Source: Hathewaya proteolytica DSM 3090 (GTDB lineage: Bacteria; Bacillota; Clostridia; Clostridiales; Clostridiaceae). Taken from it: a DNA stretch of 48,672 bases. Below, in pieces: positions 17,754 to 26,093 of the stretch. Numbering within the stretch: position 1 is the first letter of the stretch; every line of letters begins with the position of its first letter. The translations under genes were made by a program, and so were the position numbers. The stretch spans positions 1 to 48,672 of the forward strand of contig NZ_FRAD01000020.1 of NCBI RefSeq assembly GCF_900142225.1. The letters are read 5' to 3'. A model generated the notes under the pieces. The model saw only the letters and a program-made list of their open reading frames with translations. It was not told the origin of the DNA and did no database searches.

Positions 17754-18602
17754 ATGGGAAAATTATATCTTGTACCAACACCAATTGGAAATTTAAAGGA
17801 TATTACTTTGAGGGCTATTGAGGTACTTCAAAGCGTGGAAGTATTAGCTAGTGAGGATACTAGAATTACATTAAGGCTGATGAATCATCTTGGAATAAAA
17901 AAGCGACTTATATCGTATCATAAGCACAATGAACAGGGCCAAGGTGAGTTCATAATAGATTTATTAAAGGATGGAATAGATGTGGCCATAGTAACAGATG
18001 CAGGTACACCGGGTATATCAGATCCTGGAAGTATCATAGTTACGAAATGTATTGAAGAGGGTATACCCTTTGAGGTTCTTCCAGGGGCTACGGCTATCAC
18101 CACTGCTGTTGTGTATTCCGGATTAGATACGTCGGGTTTTGTATTCAAAGGTTTTCTTCCTAGGGAAAATAAACCTAGGCGTGAGGTATTAACAAAACTT
18201 AAAGATATAGAAGAAACTCTTATATTTTATGAAGCACCACATAGACTAGTCAATACTTTAAAGGCTATACAGGAGGTTTTGGGAAATCGAAAGATATCAC
18301 TTTGCAGAGAACTTACAAAAATGCATGAAGAAGTGCTCAGATTTACATTGGATGAAGCCATAAGCTATTACAATGAAGTAGAGCCTCGTGGAGAATACGT
18401 TTTAGTTATACAAGGCAAGAGTCTGGAAGAAATAAAAAAAGAAATGGAAGCTAAATGGAACAATATAACCATAAAAGAACATATTGTAAATTACATGAAG
18501 GATGGATTGTCAAAAAAAGAGGCAATTAAGGTGGTTGCAAGGGATAGAGGATTGCCTAAAAATGAAATATATAAATTATCTTTGGATATTAATAATATTT
18601 AA
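17754..18602 (+). CDS. rsmI: 16S rRNA (cytidine1402-2'-O)-methyltransferase
   Basis: A 282-residue tetrapyrrole-methylase-fold enzyme that 2'-O-methylates C1402 of 16S rRNA at the ribosomal P site. The N-terminus LYLVPTPIGNLKDITLRA is diagnostic of RsmI. It is followed by ASEDTRIT, VTDAGTPGISDPG and EVLPGATAITTAVVYSGL, the SAM-binding and core motifs. The length is normal. Start ATG 17754 follows GAAAGGAAA. It lies 71 bases after the yabB-like gene and is probably co-transcribed with it. Confidence 0.96.
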   Translation: MGKLYLVPTPIGNLKDITLRAIEVLQSVEVLASEDTRITLRLMNHLGIKKRLISYHKHNEQGQGEFIIDLLKDGIDVAIVTDAGTPGISDPGSIIVTKCIEEGIPFEVLPGATAITTAVVYSGLDTSGFVFKGFLPRENKPRREVLTKLKDIEETLIFYEAPHRLVNTLKAIQEVLGNRKISLCRELTKMHEEVLRFTLDEAISYYNEVEPRGEYVLVIQGKSLEEIKKEMEAKWNNITIKEHIVNYMKDGLSKKEAIKVVARDRGLPKNEIYKLSLDINNI

Positions 18603-18666
18603 CTAGGATTTTGGTTTTACTTGTGATATAATTATGAAGAACATTTCTAATAAGGGAGGGATAAGG

Positions 18667-19851
18667 GTGCACAAGAAGTTAAGAGCCTTGCTCCTGACAG
18701 CAATTATGGTTTCTACCTTTACAGCTACCACATTTGCAACGACTCAGGAACAAATAAAAAAGCAACAGCAGGTCATAGAGCAGCTAAGACAACAAAATGC
18801 ACAGAATAAAGGCGATTTAGATAAAAATGCCGTCTTAGAACAAGAAGCAGAAAAGAAAGTTCAGGATCTGGAAACTAAAATAGAGCAAAAAGACACAGAA
18901 ATATCTACTAAACAGATTAAAATAGACGAGGCAAACAATCAAATCGCTAAAACAAATGAAGAAATAACTAAGAGTCAATTTGAATTAGACAAAGCTAAAC
19001 TTGAGATGGAAAAAGAACAGGAAATATTCGGTGAAAGAGCTAGCGCTCTTTACATGAATGGTACAGGCAGTTACATTCAGTTACTTTTAGAATCAGATGG
19101 ATTCTTTGATTTGATATCAAGAATACAGACTCTAAAGGATATCTCAGAGCATGATAACGCTATCATGAAGGAGCTTCAAGCAAAGAAAGATGATGTTGAA
19201 AGCAAACAAAAGTCATTAAAAACTGAAAAACAGAGACTTGTAGCGCTTAAAGAACAGAATGAAGCTGACTTAAAAGAAATCGTTAAAGACAAGGAAGAGT
19301 TGCAAGTACTGATTGCAAAAGCAACTGAAGAAAGAAATTACTACGCAAGTATTAGTAAATCATTTAGAGACAAGCAAGAAGCTAATAATAAGCAAATTGC
19401 TTTAGCTCAGCAGACCATAGAAAATTGGAAAAATTACGGAGCAGCAAATAAACCAGTTAATAAACCTTCTAGAGGTGAGGATATTCCTGCTTCTGAACTT
19501 GGACGAGCAGTAGTGTTAGAAGCATATAAATATCTTAATGTTCCATATGTGTGGGGTGGTACTTCTCCTAGCGGATTCGATTGCTCAGGACTTGTACAGT
19601 ATGTATATGCGAAATATAATGTAGGTCTTTCTAGAACGACTTATACACAGGTAAGAGAAGGAGTTGCTGTATCAAGGGATAATCTTCAACCAGGAGATTT
19701 AGTATTCTTTGGAAGCGCTTCAAGCCCTCATCATGTTGGTATTTATGTTGGAAATGGAAGTTATATTCACGCACCAAGAACAGGTGATGTAGTAAAAATT
19801 TCTTCACTTTCTGGAAGAAGAGATTATGCTACAGCAAGAAGAATAGCTTAG
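18667..19851 (+). CDS. Secreted NlpC/P60 peptidoglycan endopeptidase with coiled coil
   Basis: About 394 residues from GTG 18667, which has GGGAGG seven bases upstream; the ATG at 18634 lacks a site. A signal peptide (to about residue 24, TTFATTQ) is followed by a long coiled coil to about residue 260, rich in Gln, Lys and Glu. After a short linker comes the NlpC/P60 domain: VWGGTSPSGFDCSGLVQYVY holds the catalytic Cys (about residue 306), and the catalytic His is in HHVGIYVG (about 356). It cleaves peptide cross-links of the cell wall. The coiled coil resembles that of PcsB/CwlO hydrolases, which are activated by FtsEX. A TATAAT at 18627 preceded by TG may be its promoter. Confidence 0.92.
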   Translation: MHKKLRALLLTAIMVSTFTATTFATTQEQIKKQQQVIEQLRQQNAQNKGDLDKNAVLEQEAEKKVQDLETKIEQKDTEISTKQIKIDEANNQIAKTNEEITKSQFELDKAKLEMEKEQEIFGERASALYMNGTGSYIQLLLESDGFFDLISRIQTLKDISEHDNAIMKELQAKKDDVESKQKSLKTEKQRLVALKEQNEADLKEIVKDKEELQVLIAKATEERNYYASISKSFRDKQEANNKQIALAQQTIENWKNYGAANKPVNKPSRGEDIPASELGRAVVLEAYKYLNVPYVWGGTSPSGFDCSGLVQYVYAKYNVGLSRTTYTQVREGVAVSRDNLQPGDLVFFGSASSPHHVGIYVGNGSYIHAPRTGDVVKISSLSGRRDYATARRIA

Positions 19852-19863
19852 TAAATAATTGTT

Positions 19864-19897
19864 GAGGTCTCAGAGGTAACTCTGTGATCTCATTTTT
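19864..19897 (+). terminator. Rho-independent terminator of the NlpC/P60 gene
   Basis: GAGGTCTCAGAG (19864-19875) pairs with CTCTGTGATCTC (19880-19891) with one wobble and one mismatch, then a T-run. Confidence 0.8.
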
Positions 19898-19977
19898 TCA
19901 TTTAAAAAATAGTAACCAAGCATTCCAAGATGGTAATTGATGTATTGTTGAAGATAATCAGAAACTATTATATTATA

Positions 19978-20028
19978 CAAAAATCCTCTTGTTGACAATC
20001 TTTTTATTAAGGTTATCAATAAGAGGAT
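19978..20028 (-). terminator. Terminator of the minus-strand abrB gene
   Basis: ATCCTCTTGTTGACAA (19983-19998) pairs with 20013-20028 with two G-U type positions. On the minus strand the stem is followed by TTTTT. Confidence 0.75.
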
Positions 20029-20064
20029 GAATTTTTAGTGCTTATTTTTTCTCAGAGGCTTGTA

Positions 20065-20313
20065 CTAAACATTACTGTTCTTTAATTCAGCAAAACATTT
20101 TTTGCATATGTTTTTGCCTTTGTAATTTGTTACATCTCTAGCATCACCACAAAAAATACATGATGGCTGATATTTTTTTAGGATGATTTCCTCACCGTCC
20201 ACGTAAATTTCTAATGAATCCCTTTCCTCAATGTCTAAAGTTCTTCTCAATTCTATTGGGAGTACTATTCTTCCAAGCTCGTCCACTCTTCTTACAACAC
20301 CTGTTGATTTCAT
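20065..20313 (-). CDS. abrB: AbrB/SpoVT-family transition-state regulator
   Basis: An 82-residue protein. The N-terminal SpoVT-AbrB DNA-binding domain is nearly canonical: MKSTGVVRRVDELGRIVLP then IELRRTLDIEERDSLEIYVD. The C-terminus differs from Bacillus AbrB in carrying a four-cysteine zinc-finger-like motif, CIFCGDA...CKKC, common in clostridial AbrB. AbrB-type dimers repress stationary-phase and sporulation genes. It is preceded by AAGGAGGT and is convergent with the NlpC/P60 gene, next to rsmI as in Bacillus. Which genes it controls here is unknown. Confidence 0.92.
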   Translation of the reverse strand: MKSTGVVRRVDELGRIVLPIELRRTLDIEERDSLEIYVDGEEIILKKYQPSCIFCGDARDVTNYKGKNICKKCFAELKNSNV

Positions 20314-20696
20314 AACTTTACCTCCTTATTTTTACGTTAATTTAGAATTTCTTTTACTATATAGGTTTGTTTACATATAAAGATTAAATTTCCATCTAAT
20401 GATAATATACAACCAATTATTGCAAATGTCAACATATAAAATATAAATATTTAAAAATTTTCTAAAAAAGTATAAATTATTACTTTTCCTTATTTAGAAG
20501 TTGGTATTATTATAAAAAATATATCAAATTATGTATTAATACTTATAGTATACTACAAAATAATACAAAATACACTATAAAAGTATAGAATGATATATAA
20601 AATTCAAAATAATATATCTTCTGTTTTTGTAATTTAATTATTTTACATGAGGCATAATAAAATTAAGCAAAAAACACAAAAAAAGGAGAAGATTGT
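20314..20696. other. AT-rich divergent intergenic region
   Basis: This 383-base region lies between divergent abrB and the aldolase gene. It is extremely AT-rich with several TATA-like runs. I see no gene, no strong dyad and no confident promoter pair. Auto-binding of AbrB, which favours such DNA, is plausible. Confidence 0.5.
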
Positions 20697-21335
20697 ATGA
20701 AATTATTTCTTGATACGGCAAATATTGAGGATATTAGAAAAGCTTTAAGTCTTGGTATTATAGATGGGGTAACCACAAATCCCACCTTAATCGCAAAAGA
20801 AAAGGTGGATTTGAAGAAAACCATAAGGGAAATATGCCACATGGTAGATGGACCTGTGTCTGGTGAAGTTACCGGATTAAATACTGATGAAATGGTGAAA
20901 CAGGGAAGAGAACTATCTCTTATACACCCTAATGTAGTGGTGAAGATTCCCATGAATAAGGAGGGATTAAAAGCGGTGAAGTTGCTTTCACAAGAGGGAA
21001 TAAGAACTAATGTTACTTTGATTTTCTCGGCCCAACAGGGACTTTTGGCAGCAAAAGCTGGAGCCACTTATGTGAGCCCCTTTATAGGACGACTTGATGA
21101 TACTGGAAATGGCGGTTTACCAGTTATAGGTGACTTAGTGGATATACTAAGAAATTATCATTATTCTACGGAGGTAATATGTGCTAGTATACGAAGCGGG
21201 ATTCATGTTTTGCAGTGTGCCAAGGTTGGTGCCAGTATTGCCACTGTGCCATACAAGGTGCTTATGGATATGATAAATCATCCTCTAACTGATGTTGGAA
21301 TAGAGAAATTTATGGCCGATGCAAAAAAAATTTAA
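20697..21335 (+). CDS. fsa: Transaldolase-like fructose-6-phosphate aldolase
   Basis: A 212-residue (beta/alpha)8 enzyme of the small TalC/FSA transaldolase group. Diagnostic segments are MKLFLDTANIEDIRKA, DGVTTNPTLIAKE, VVVKIPMNKEGLKAV, with the Schiff-base Lys, and ATYVSPFIGRLDD. Group members either transfer dihydroxyacetone units (transaldolase, pentose phosphate pathway) or cleave fructose 6-phosphate; the sequence alone does not decide between these. GGAG lies eight bases before the ATG. It is monocistronic. Confidence 0.93.
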   Translation: MKLFLDTANIEDIRKALSLGIIDGVTTNPTLIAKEKVDLKKTIREICHMVDGPVSGEVTGLNTDEMVKQGRELSLIHPNVVVKIPMNKEGLKAVKLLSQEGIRTNVTLIFSAQQGLLAAKAGATYVSPFIGRLDDTGNGGLPVIGDLVDILRNYHYSTEVICASIRSGIHVLQCAKVGASIATVPYKVLMDMINHPLTDVGIEKFMADAKKI

Positions 21336-21434
21336 AAATGTGAAAGAGCTTGTAGTTCATAAGTAATGTCCTTGTAAAACGGTTATTTATAACTTATAAT
21401 ATAGTTATGGTGTAAATTTATATTAGGGACAGTG

Positions 21435-22040
21435 ATGAAGATGGGAAAAGAAATGGAGTCAAACAAAATCAATAGAATGATAAATGAATTATCACAGGAT
21501 ATGTTTGTACCTTATGAACAATTACCTCCGTATGATTTGTTTTTGTCGCAGGTTACTGATTTCCTCAATGATAATTTTAAAAATGAGCATTATACAAACA
21601 ATATAATTCAGAATTATATCAAAAGCGAGGTTATATCTAAACCGGAAGCAGGCAAAAAAAGAGGTTATACAAAATTACATCTTGTACAATTAGTAATACT
21701 TAGCTACATGCGACCAGTTCTTACCATGGATCAAATTAAAAAAGTTTTTAGGCTAGCGTTTAACGACATAAATGATAGATCTGATGACATCATAAACTGG
21801 GAACAGGCATATGAATGTTTTTGCGAAATTCAAAAAGAAGCTTTTGATTCCTTTGCTTATTCGGAATTGTTTAATGAGTCCAACATAAACAGTATAATTG
21901 GCAAGTTAAACCTTAAGAAGGAAGATGAGCACAGAATAACCTTATTTATCATGGTGATAATCTTGGTATCTCAATCTAGTGTTATAAAGAATTTGGTAAA
22001 GAGAATAATTGATGCTTCAGATAATAGCGAAAATGAATAA
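21435..22040 (+). CDS. DUF1836 protein
   Basis: About 201 residues. The stretch KPEAGKKRGYTKLHLVQLVI followed by RPVLTMDQIKKVFRLAFND is typical of the DUF1836 family, probably a helix-turn-helix DNA-binding fold related to MerR-like regulators. The C-terminal 30 residues contain a hydrophobic segment (ITLFIMVIILVSQSSVIKNL). I start at ATG 21435, six bases after AGGG; ATG 21441 is also possible. It stands alone, ending at a terminator at 22099. Role unknown. Confidence 0.75.
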   Translation: MKMGKEMESNKINRMINELSQDMFVPYEQLPPYDLFLSQVTDFLNDNFKNEHYTNNIIQNYIKSEVISKPEAGKKRGYTKLHLVQLVILSYMRPVLTMDQIKKVFRLAFNDINDRSDDIINWEQAYECFCEIQKEAFDSFAYSELFNESNINSIIGKLNLKKEDEHRITLFIMVIILVSQSSVIKNLVKRIIDASDNSENE

Positions 22041-22098
22041 AGTTTACTAATCATTTAAACCATTCCATAAAACAGGTGATTATGTAGAATAACAGTAT

Positions 22099-22134
22099 GA
22101 CAAAAGTTCTAAACTAACTTTTGTCGTTTTTTTT
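22099..22134 (+). terminator. Rho-independent terminator
   Basis: GACAAAAGTT (22099-22108) pairs exactly with AACTTTTGTC (22116-22125), followed after one G by eight T. Confidence 0.92.
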
Positions 22135-22239
22135 GTAAATAAAACATGGAAAATGCATATTTAATATATGGACATCTATTTATTCATTAAGTATGAACTT
22201 AGTCTATATTCAGTGGCAAATTAAAGGAGGTGTATTTTT

Positions 22240-22389
22240 TTGGAGGAACTTATGCAAAGTATAGGTAATATAGGATTTCCTATGGCGATTACTGTATATG
22301 TGCTAGTTAGAATCGAAAAAAAATTTGATATTTTATCAAAAAATCTTTATGATTTGACTAGTGCTATAAATAAGAGCATGGGAAGATAA
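22240..22389 (+). CDS. YvrJ-family small membrane protein
   Basis: A 49-residue protein read TTG at 22240 to TAA at 22387-22389, with AAAGGAGGTG (22223-22232) about seven bases upstream. It begins EELMQSIGNIGFPMAITVYV, continues LVRIEKKFDILSKNLYDL and ends in a polar tail. This one-helix pattern, including the GFP and VRIEKK motifs, is characteristic of the YvrJ family. An ATG at 22252 is an alternative start but would lose the EEL start typical of the family. YvrJ genes usually accompany DUF1659 and DUF2922 genes, which here lie 7.4 kb away at 29736 and 30013. Function unknown. Confidence 0.8.
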   Translation: MEELMQSIGNIGFPMAITVYVLVRIEKKFDILSKNLYDLTSAINKSMGR

Positions 22390-22470
22390 AAAATTTTATT
22401 CTATAAATATGCATTAATAAAATAAAATATCACATAATAAATACGAAAATATCTTATGTAAAAGGTTGTT

Positions 22471-22567
22471 GTGCATATATATATGAATTTTATTCAAAAA
22501 AGAAGTATATATATGCACTAGGCCTTGAAATTACTGGGTTGACATTGTTTTTGTTAGATTGTATGAT
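22471..22567 (+). promoter_or_regulatory. arcC promoter with upstream ArgR-like palindrome
   Basis: TTGACA (22539-22544) and TATGAT (22562-22567) are spaced by 17 bases. Upstream, GTGCATATATATA (22471-22483) is an exact inverted repeat of 22506-22518. Within its loop lies TGAAT-TTT-ATTCA (22484-22496), one base short of the ArgR/AhrC box core TGAAT-4-ATTCA. This position suggests activation by AhrC/ArgR, as for arginine catabolism in other Firmicutes. The binding is inference. Confidence 0.65.
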
Positions 22568-22609
22568 GAACTCAATAGAGAAAATAGTCGAATTACAGGA
22601 GGAAGAGAG

Positions 22610-23554
22610 ATGAAAATAGTATTAGCTTTAGGTGGAAACGCACTTCAGGCAGATCCAAAAGATAAAAGTGCAGAAGCACAGCTTAAGACTTGCAAAGAAA
22701 CAGCTAAATCTGTTGTTGATTTGGTTGAAGCAGGTCACACCGTAACAGTAGTTCATGGCAACGGACCTCAGGTAGGTCAAATAGTGGCCTCATTGGAAGC
22801 AGCTCATAAACAGGATGCATCTAATGTATTATTCCCATTTGACGTATGTGGATCATTTTCACAAGGATACATAGGATACCATCTTCAAAATGCCATAGGA
22901 GAAGAGATGGCAAAGAGAGGTATAAATAAAAACGTAGCTACAGTTATAACTCAGGTGGTAGTAGATAAGGACGACAAGGGCTTCCAAAATCCAACAAAGC
23001 CTATAGGATCTTTCTTCACTGCTGAAGAAGCAAAAAAACTTGAAGAAGAAAAAGGTTATGTAATGAAAGAGGATGCTGGAAGAGGTTACAGAAGAGTAGT
23101 AGCATCTCCAAAACCAGTTGATATAATTGAAAAGGAAACAATTACTGAGCTTGTGAACAAGGGAAATGTTGTCATTGCTTGTGGTGGCGGTGGAATTCCA
23201 GTAGTTAGAGAAGGAAACAGCGTAACAGGTGTGGCAGCTGTTATTGATAAAGATTTTGCTGCAGAAAAATTAGCAGAAATATTAGAAGCTGATGCATTAT
23301 TTATTCTTACAGCAGTAGACAGAGTATGTGTAAACTTCAATAAACCTGATCAAAAATCTTTGGAGACAATGAACTTAGAAGAAGTAGATAAATACATTGC
23401 TGAGGGACAATTTGCACCAGGAAGTATGCTTCCAAAAGTTGAGGCGTGTAAAAAGTTTGTGCAAAATGACAAAACAAAGACAGCTATAATAGCATCTTTA
23501 GAAAATGCTAGAGCTGCATTAAAAGGTGAATCTGGAACAAAGATTATCGGATAA
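22610..23554 (+). CDS. arcC: Carbamate kinase
   Basis: A 314-residue enzyme of the arginine deiminase pathway, transferring phosphate from carbamoyl phosphate to ADP to yield ATP, CO2 and ammonia. Motifs: MKIVLALGGNALQADPKDKS, VVHGNGPQVGQI, FPFDVCGSFSQGYIGY, VIACGGGGIPVV and the C-terminal FAPGSMLPKVEAC. ATG 22610 has AGGAGG seven bases upstream; the longer ORF from 22559 has no ribosome site. It is the first gene of arcC-arcA-arcB. Confidence 0.97.
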   Translation: MKIVLALGGNALQADPKDKSAEAQLKTCKETAKSVVDLVEAGHTVTVVHGNGPQVGQIVASLEAAHKQDASNVLFPFDVCGSFSQGYIGYHLQNAIGEEMAKRGINKNVATVITQVVVDKDDKGFQNPTKPIGSFFTAEEAKKLEEEKGYVMKEDAGRGYRRVVASPKPVDIIEKETITELVNKGNVVIACGGGGIPVVREGNSVTGVAAVIDKDFAAEKLAEILEADALFILTAVDRVCVNFNKPDQKSLETMNLEEVDKYIAEGQFAPGSMLPKVEACKKFVQNDKTKTAIIASLENARAALKGESGTKIIG

Positions 23555-23661
23555 AGCATAGTGATTCACTGTTATCTTATATACTAGGTTTAACATGTGA
23601 TCAATTTTAAGATCAATAATATATAATAATTAAATTTAGATGAGAAAGTGAGGATGAAGAA

Positions 23662-24873
23662 ATGACTGTAGACAGACATATTCATGTTTATTCTGAAATA
23701 GGTAATTTAAAAACAGTTATGCTTCACAGACCTGGAGCAGAAATTGAAAATTTAGTACCTGAGTATCTTGAAAGATTGTTGTTTGATGATATTCCATATT
23801 TAAAGGTTGCAAGAGAAGAGCATGACAATTTTGCAGATGTATTAAGAAACAATGGCGTTGAGGTGCTTTACTTAGAAAAGCTTGCAGCTGAATCTCTTAC
23901 AACACCTGATATAAAAGCACAGTTTGTAAAAGAGGTAATAGCTGAGTGCAATATTACAGATGCTGTCATAATCGATGCTTTGACTAAATATTTTTTATCT
24001 ATGCCAGACAAGGGTATGATTGACAAAATTATGGCTGGAGTAAGAAAGAAGGAACTAGGCATATCTGAGTCTTACGGTGATTATCCATTTGTTATGGATC
24101 CTATGCCAAATCTTTACTTTACAAGAGACCCATTTGCATGTATGGGAAGTGGTGTTACATTAAACACTATGAGAACAGAAACTAGAAATAGAGAAACAAT
24201 ATTCGGTAAATATATATTTAAATATCACCCTTCTTTTAGAAATTCTGACGTAAGCATTTACTACGAAAGAGGTCAGAAATTTGCTGTTGAGGGTGGAGAT
24301 GAATTAATTTTAAGTAAAGATGTTCTTGCTATCGGTGCTAGCCAGAGAACAGATGCTGAGGCTATTATGCAAATAGCGAAGAATGTATTTGAATCAGGCG
24401 AGACCTTCAAAACTATATTGATATTCCATATTCCTATAACAAGAGCAATGATGCATCTTGATACCGTATTCACAATGATTGATTACGATAAATTTACTGT
24501 TCATCCAGGTATAGAAGGATCACTTAAGGTTACAGAATTAACTTATGATCAATCTAAAAAAGAAGTAATAGCAAAGGAAGAACAGGGAACTTTAGAAGAA
24601 ATATTAAGCAAGCATCTTGAAAAGCAAATCACTGTTATAAGATGTGGTGGTGGAGATACAATAATAGCTGGAAGAGAACAGTGGAATGATGGTTCTAACA
24701 CCTTGGCTATTGCTCCAGGTAAAGTTGTAACATACGAAAGAAACTACGTTACTAACGAGTTGTTAGATAAGTACAATATCAGTGTAATTGCCATACCTTC
24801 TGCAGAGTTATCAAGAGGTAGAGGTGGCCCAAGATGTATGTCAATGCCTTTCTATAGAGAGGATTTAAAGTAA
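23662..24873 (+). CDS. arcA: Arginine deiminase
   Basis: A 403-residue guanidino-modifying enzyme that hydrolyses arginine to citrulline and ammonia. Motifs: EIGNLKTVMLHRPGAE at the N-terminus, MPNLYFTRDPFA near residue 152, EGGDELIL near 211, HLDTVF near 269, and the catalytic cysteine (about Cys392) in GPRCMSMPF. The length matches the family. GAGG lies in the bases before the ATG. The 107-base gap from arcC contains no clear terminator or promoter, though a small TGATC...GATCA dyad is visible near 23597-23614. It is probably read from the arcC promoter. Confidence 0.97.
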   Translation: MTVDRHIHVYSEIGNLKTVMLHRPGAEIENLVPEYLERLLFDDIPYLKVAREEHDNFADVLRNNGVEVLYLEKLAAESLTTPDIKAQFVKEVIAECNITDAVIIDALTKYFLSMPDKGMIDKIMAGVRKKELGISESYGDYPFVMDPMPNLYFTRDPFACMGSGVTLNTMRTETRNRETIFGKYIFKYHPSFRNSDVSIYYERGQKFAVEGGDELILSKDVLAIGASQRTDAEAIMQIAKNVFESGETFKTILIFHIPITRAMMHLDTVFTMIDYDKFTVHPGIEGSLKVTELTYDQSKKEVIAKEEQGTLEEILSKHLEKQITVIRCGGGDTIIAGREQWNDGSNTLAIAPGKVVTYERNYVTNELLDKYNISVIAIPSAELSRGRGGPRCMSMPFYREDLK

Positions 24874-24902
24874 ATTATTCAGTACGAAATCAAATTAAAC
24901 AA

Positions 24903-24931
24903 TTGATAAAATTCGAATTTATTAGTAAAAT
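24903..24931 (+). promoter_or_regulatory. Promoter upstream of the ornithine carbamoyltransferase gene
   Basis: TTGATA (24903-24908) and TAAAAT (24926-24931) are spaced by 17 bases in the 156-base gap after arcA. arcB could therefore be transcribed separately as well as by read-through. Confidence 0.55.
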
Positions 24932-25029
24932 ATATGTGTAGATATAGAAACATGGATTATGCAAACATAATTCACGTTAAAAACTATACATTAACAAATA
25001 TAACGTTCAATTCTGAAAGGAGAATTACC

Positions 25030-26028
25030 ATGTTTAACTTAAGAAATAGACACTTTTTAACTTTAATGGACTTCACTCCAAAGGAAATTCAGTATTTCCT
25101 AGATTTAGCAAGAGATCTTAAAAGAGCAAAGTACACAGGAACAGAAGTACAGACAATGAAGGGAAAAAATATAGCTTTAATATTTGAAAAAACTTCTACA
25201 AGAACAAGATGTGCTTTTGAAGTTGCAGCAATGGATCAGGGTGCTGGAGTTACTTACCTTGGACCATCAGGAACACAGATTGGAAAGAAAGAATCTATGG
25301 CTGACACAGCAAGAGTTCTTGGAAGAATGTATGACGGAATAGAGTACAGAGGATTTGCTCAGGAAACAGTAGAGACTTTGGCTAAATACGCTGGAGTGCC
25401 AGTATGGAATGGATTAACTGACCTTGACCACCCAACACAAATATTAGCTGATTTCTTAACTATGCAAGAACACATTGACAAACCATTAAGCCAAGTTAAA
25501 TTTGCTTACATAGGTGACGGAAGAAACAACATGGCAAACGCTTTAATGTTTGGTGCATGTAAAATGGGAATGGACTTCAGAATTGTTTGCCCTAAAGAAT
25601 TATCAACTGATAAAGAGTTAGTAGCAAGATCTAATGAAGTTGCTGCTAAAACTGGAGCAAAAATCACTGTAACTGATAACATCGATGAAGGAGTAAAAGA
25701 TTGCGACTTCTTATACACTGACGTTTGGGTATCAATGGGTGAAGCAGATTCAGTTTGGGAAGAAAGAATAAAATTATTAACTCCTTACCAGGTTAATATG
25801 GAAATGTTAAAGAAAACAGGAAATCCAAAAGTTAAGTTCATGCACTGTTTACCAGCATTCCACGATGAAAATACTGTAGTAGGTAAAGAGATAAAAGAGA
25901 AATATGGCATAAGTGCAATGGAAGTTACTGACGAAGTTTTCGAAAGCGAAGCATCAATAGTATTTGATGAAGCTGAAAACAGAATGCACACAATCAAAGC
26001 TGTAATGGTTGCTACATTAGGTGAGTAA
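25030..26028 (+). CDS. arcB: Ornithine carbamoyltransferase (catabolic)
   Basis: A 333-residue enzyme. In the arginine deiminase route it phosphorolyses citrulline to ornithine and carbamoyl phosphate. Motifs: FEKTSTRTRCAFE (carbamoyl phosphate binding), LDHPTQILADF, YIGDGRNNMANALM, and FMHCLPAFHDENT. Its place in arcC-arcA-arcB argues for the catabolic role rather than biosynthetic ArgF, although sequence alone cannot prove the direction. ATG 25030 follows AAAGGAG; the longer ORF from 24934 has none. A perfect terminator follows. Confidence 0.96.
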   Translation: MFNLRNRHFLTLMDFTPKEIQYFLDLARDLKRAKYTGTEVQTMKGKNIALIFEKTSTRTRCAFEVAAMDQGAGVTYLGPSGTQIGKKESMADTARVLGRMYDGIEYRGFAQETVETLAKYAGVPVWNGLTDLDHPTQILADFLTMQEHIDKPLSQVKFAYIGDGRNNMANALMFGACKMGMDFRIVCPKELSTDKELVARSNEVAAKTGAKITVTDNIDEGVKDCDFLYTDVWVSMGEADSVWEERIKLLTPYQVNMEMLKKTGNPKVKFMHCLPAFHDENTVVGKEIKEKYGISAMEVTDEVFESEASIVFDEAENRMHTIKAVMVATLGE

Positions 26029-26040
26029 TAAATAAAAATA

Positions 26041-26077
26041 AAATCACTCTGATAATTATATATCAGAGTGATTTTTT
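26041..26077 (+). terminator. Rho-independent terminator of the arc genes
   Basis: AAATCACTCTGATA (26041-26054) pairs exactly with TATCAGAGTGATTT (26061-26074), with the T-run continuing to 26077. It may also act on the minus strand, ending the antiporter operon. Confidence 0.92.
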
Positions 26078-26093
26078 AAAAATTTAAAATACA

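Noticed and set aside
23595..23615. Possible terminator or operator between arcC and arcA.
   Set aside because: The TGATC/GATCA dyad is short and has no T-run; too weak to list as a feature.
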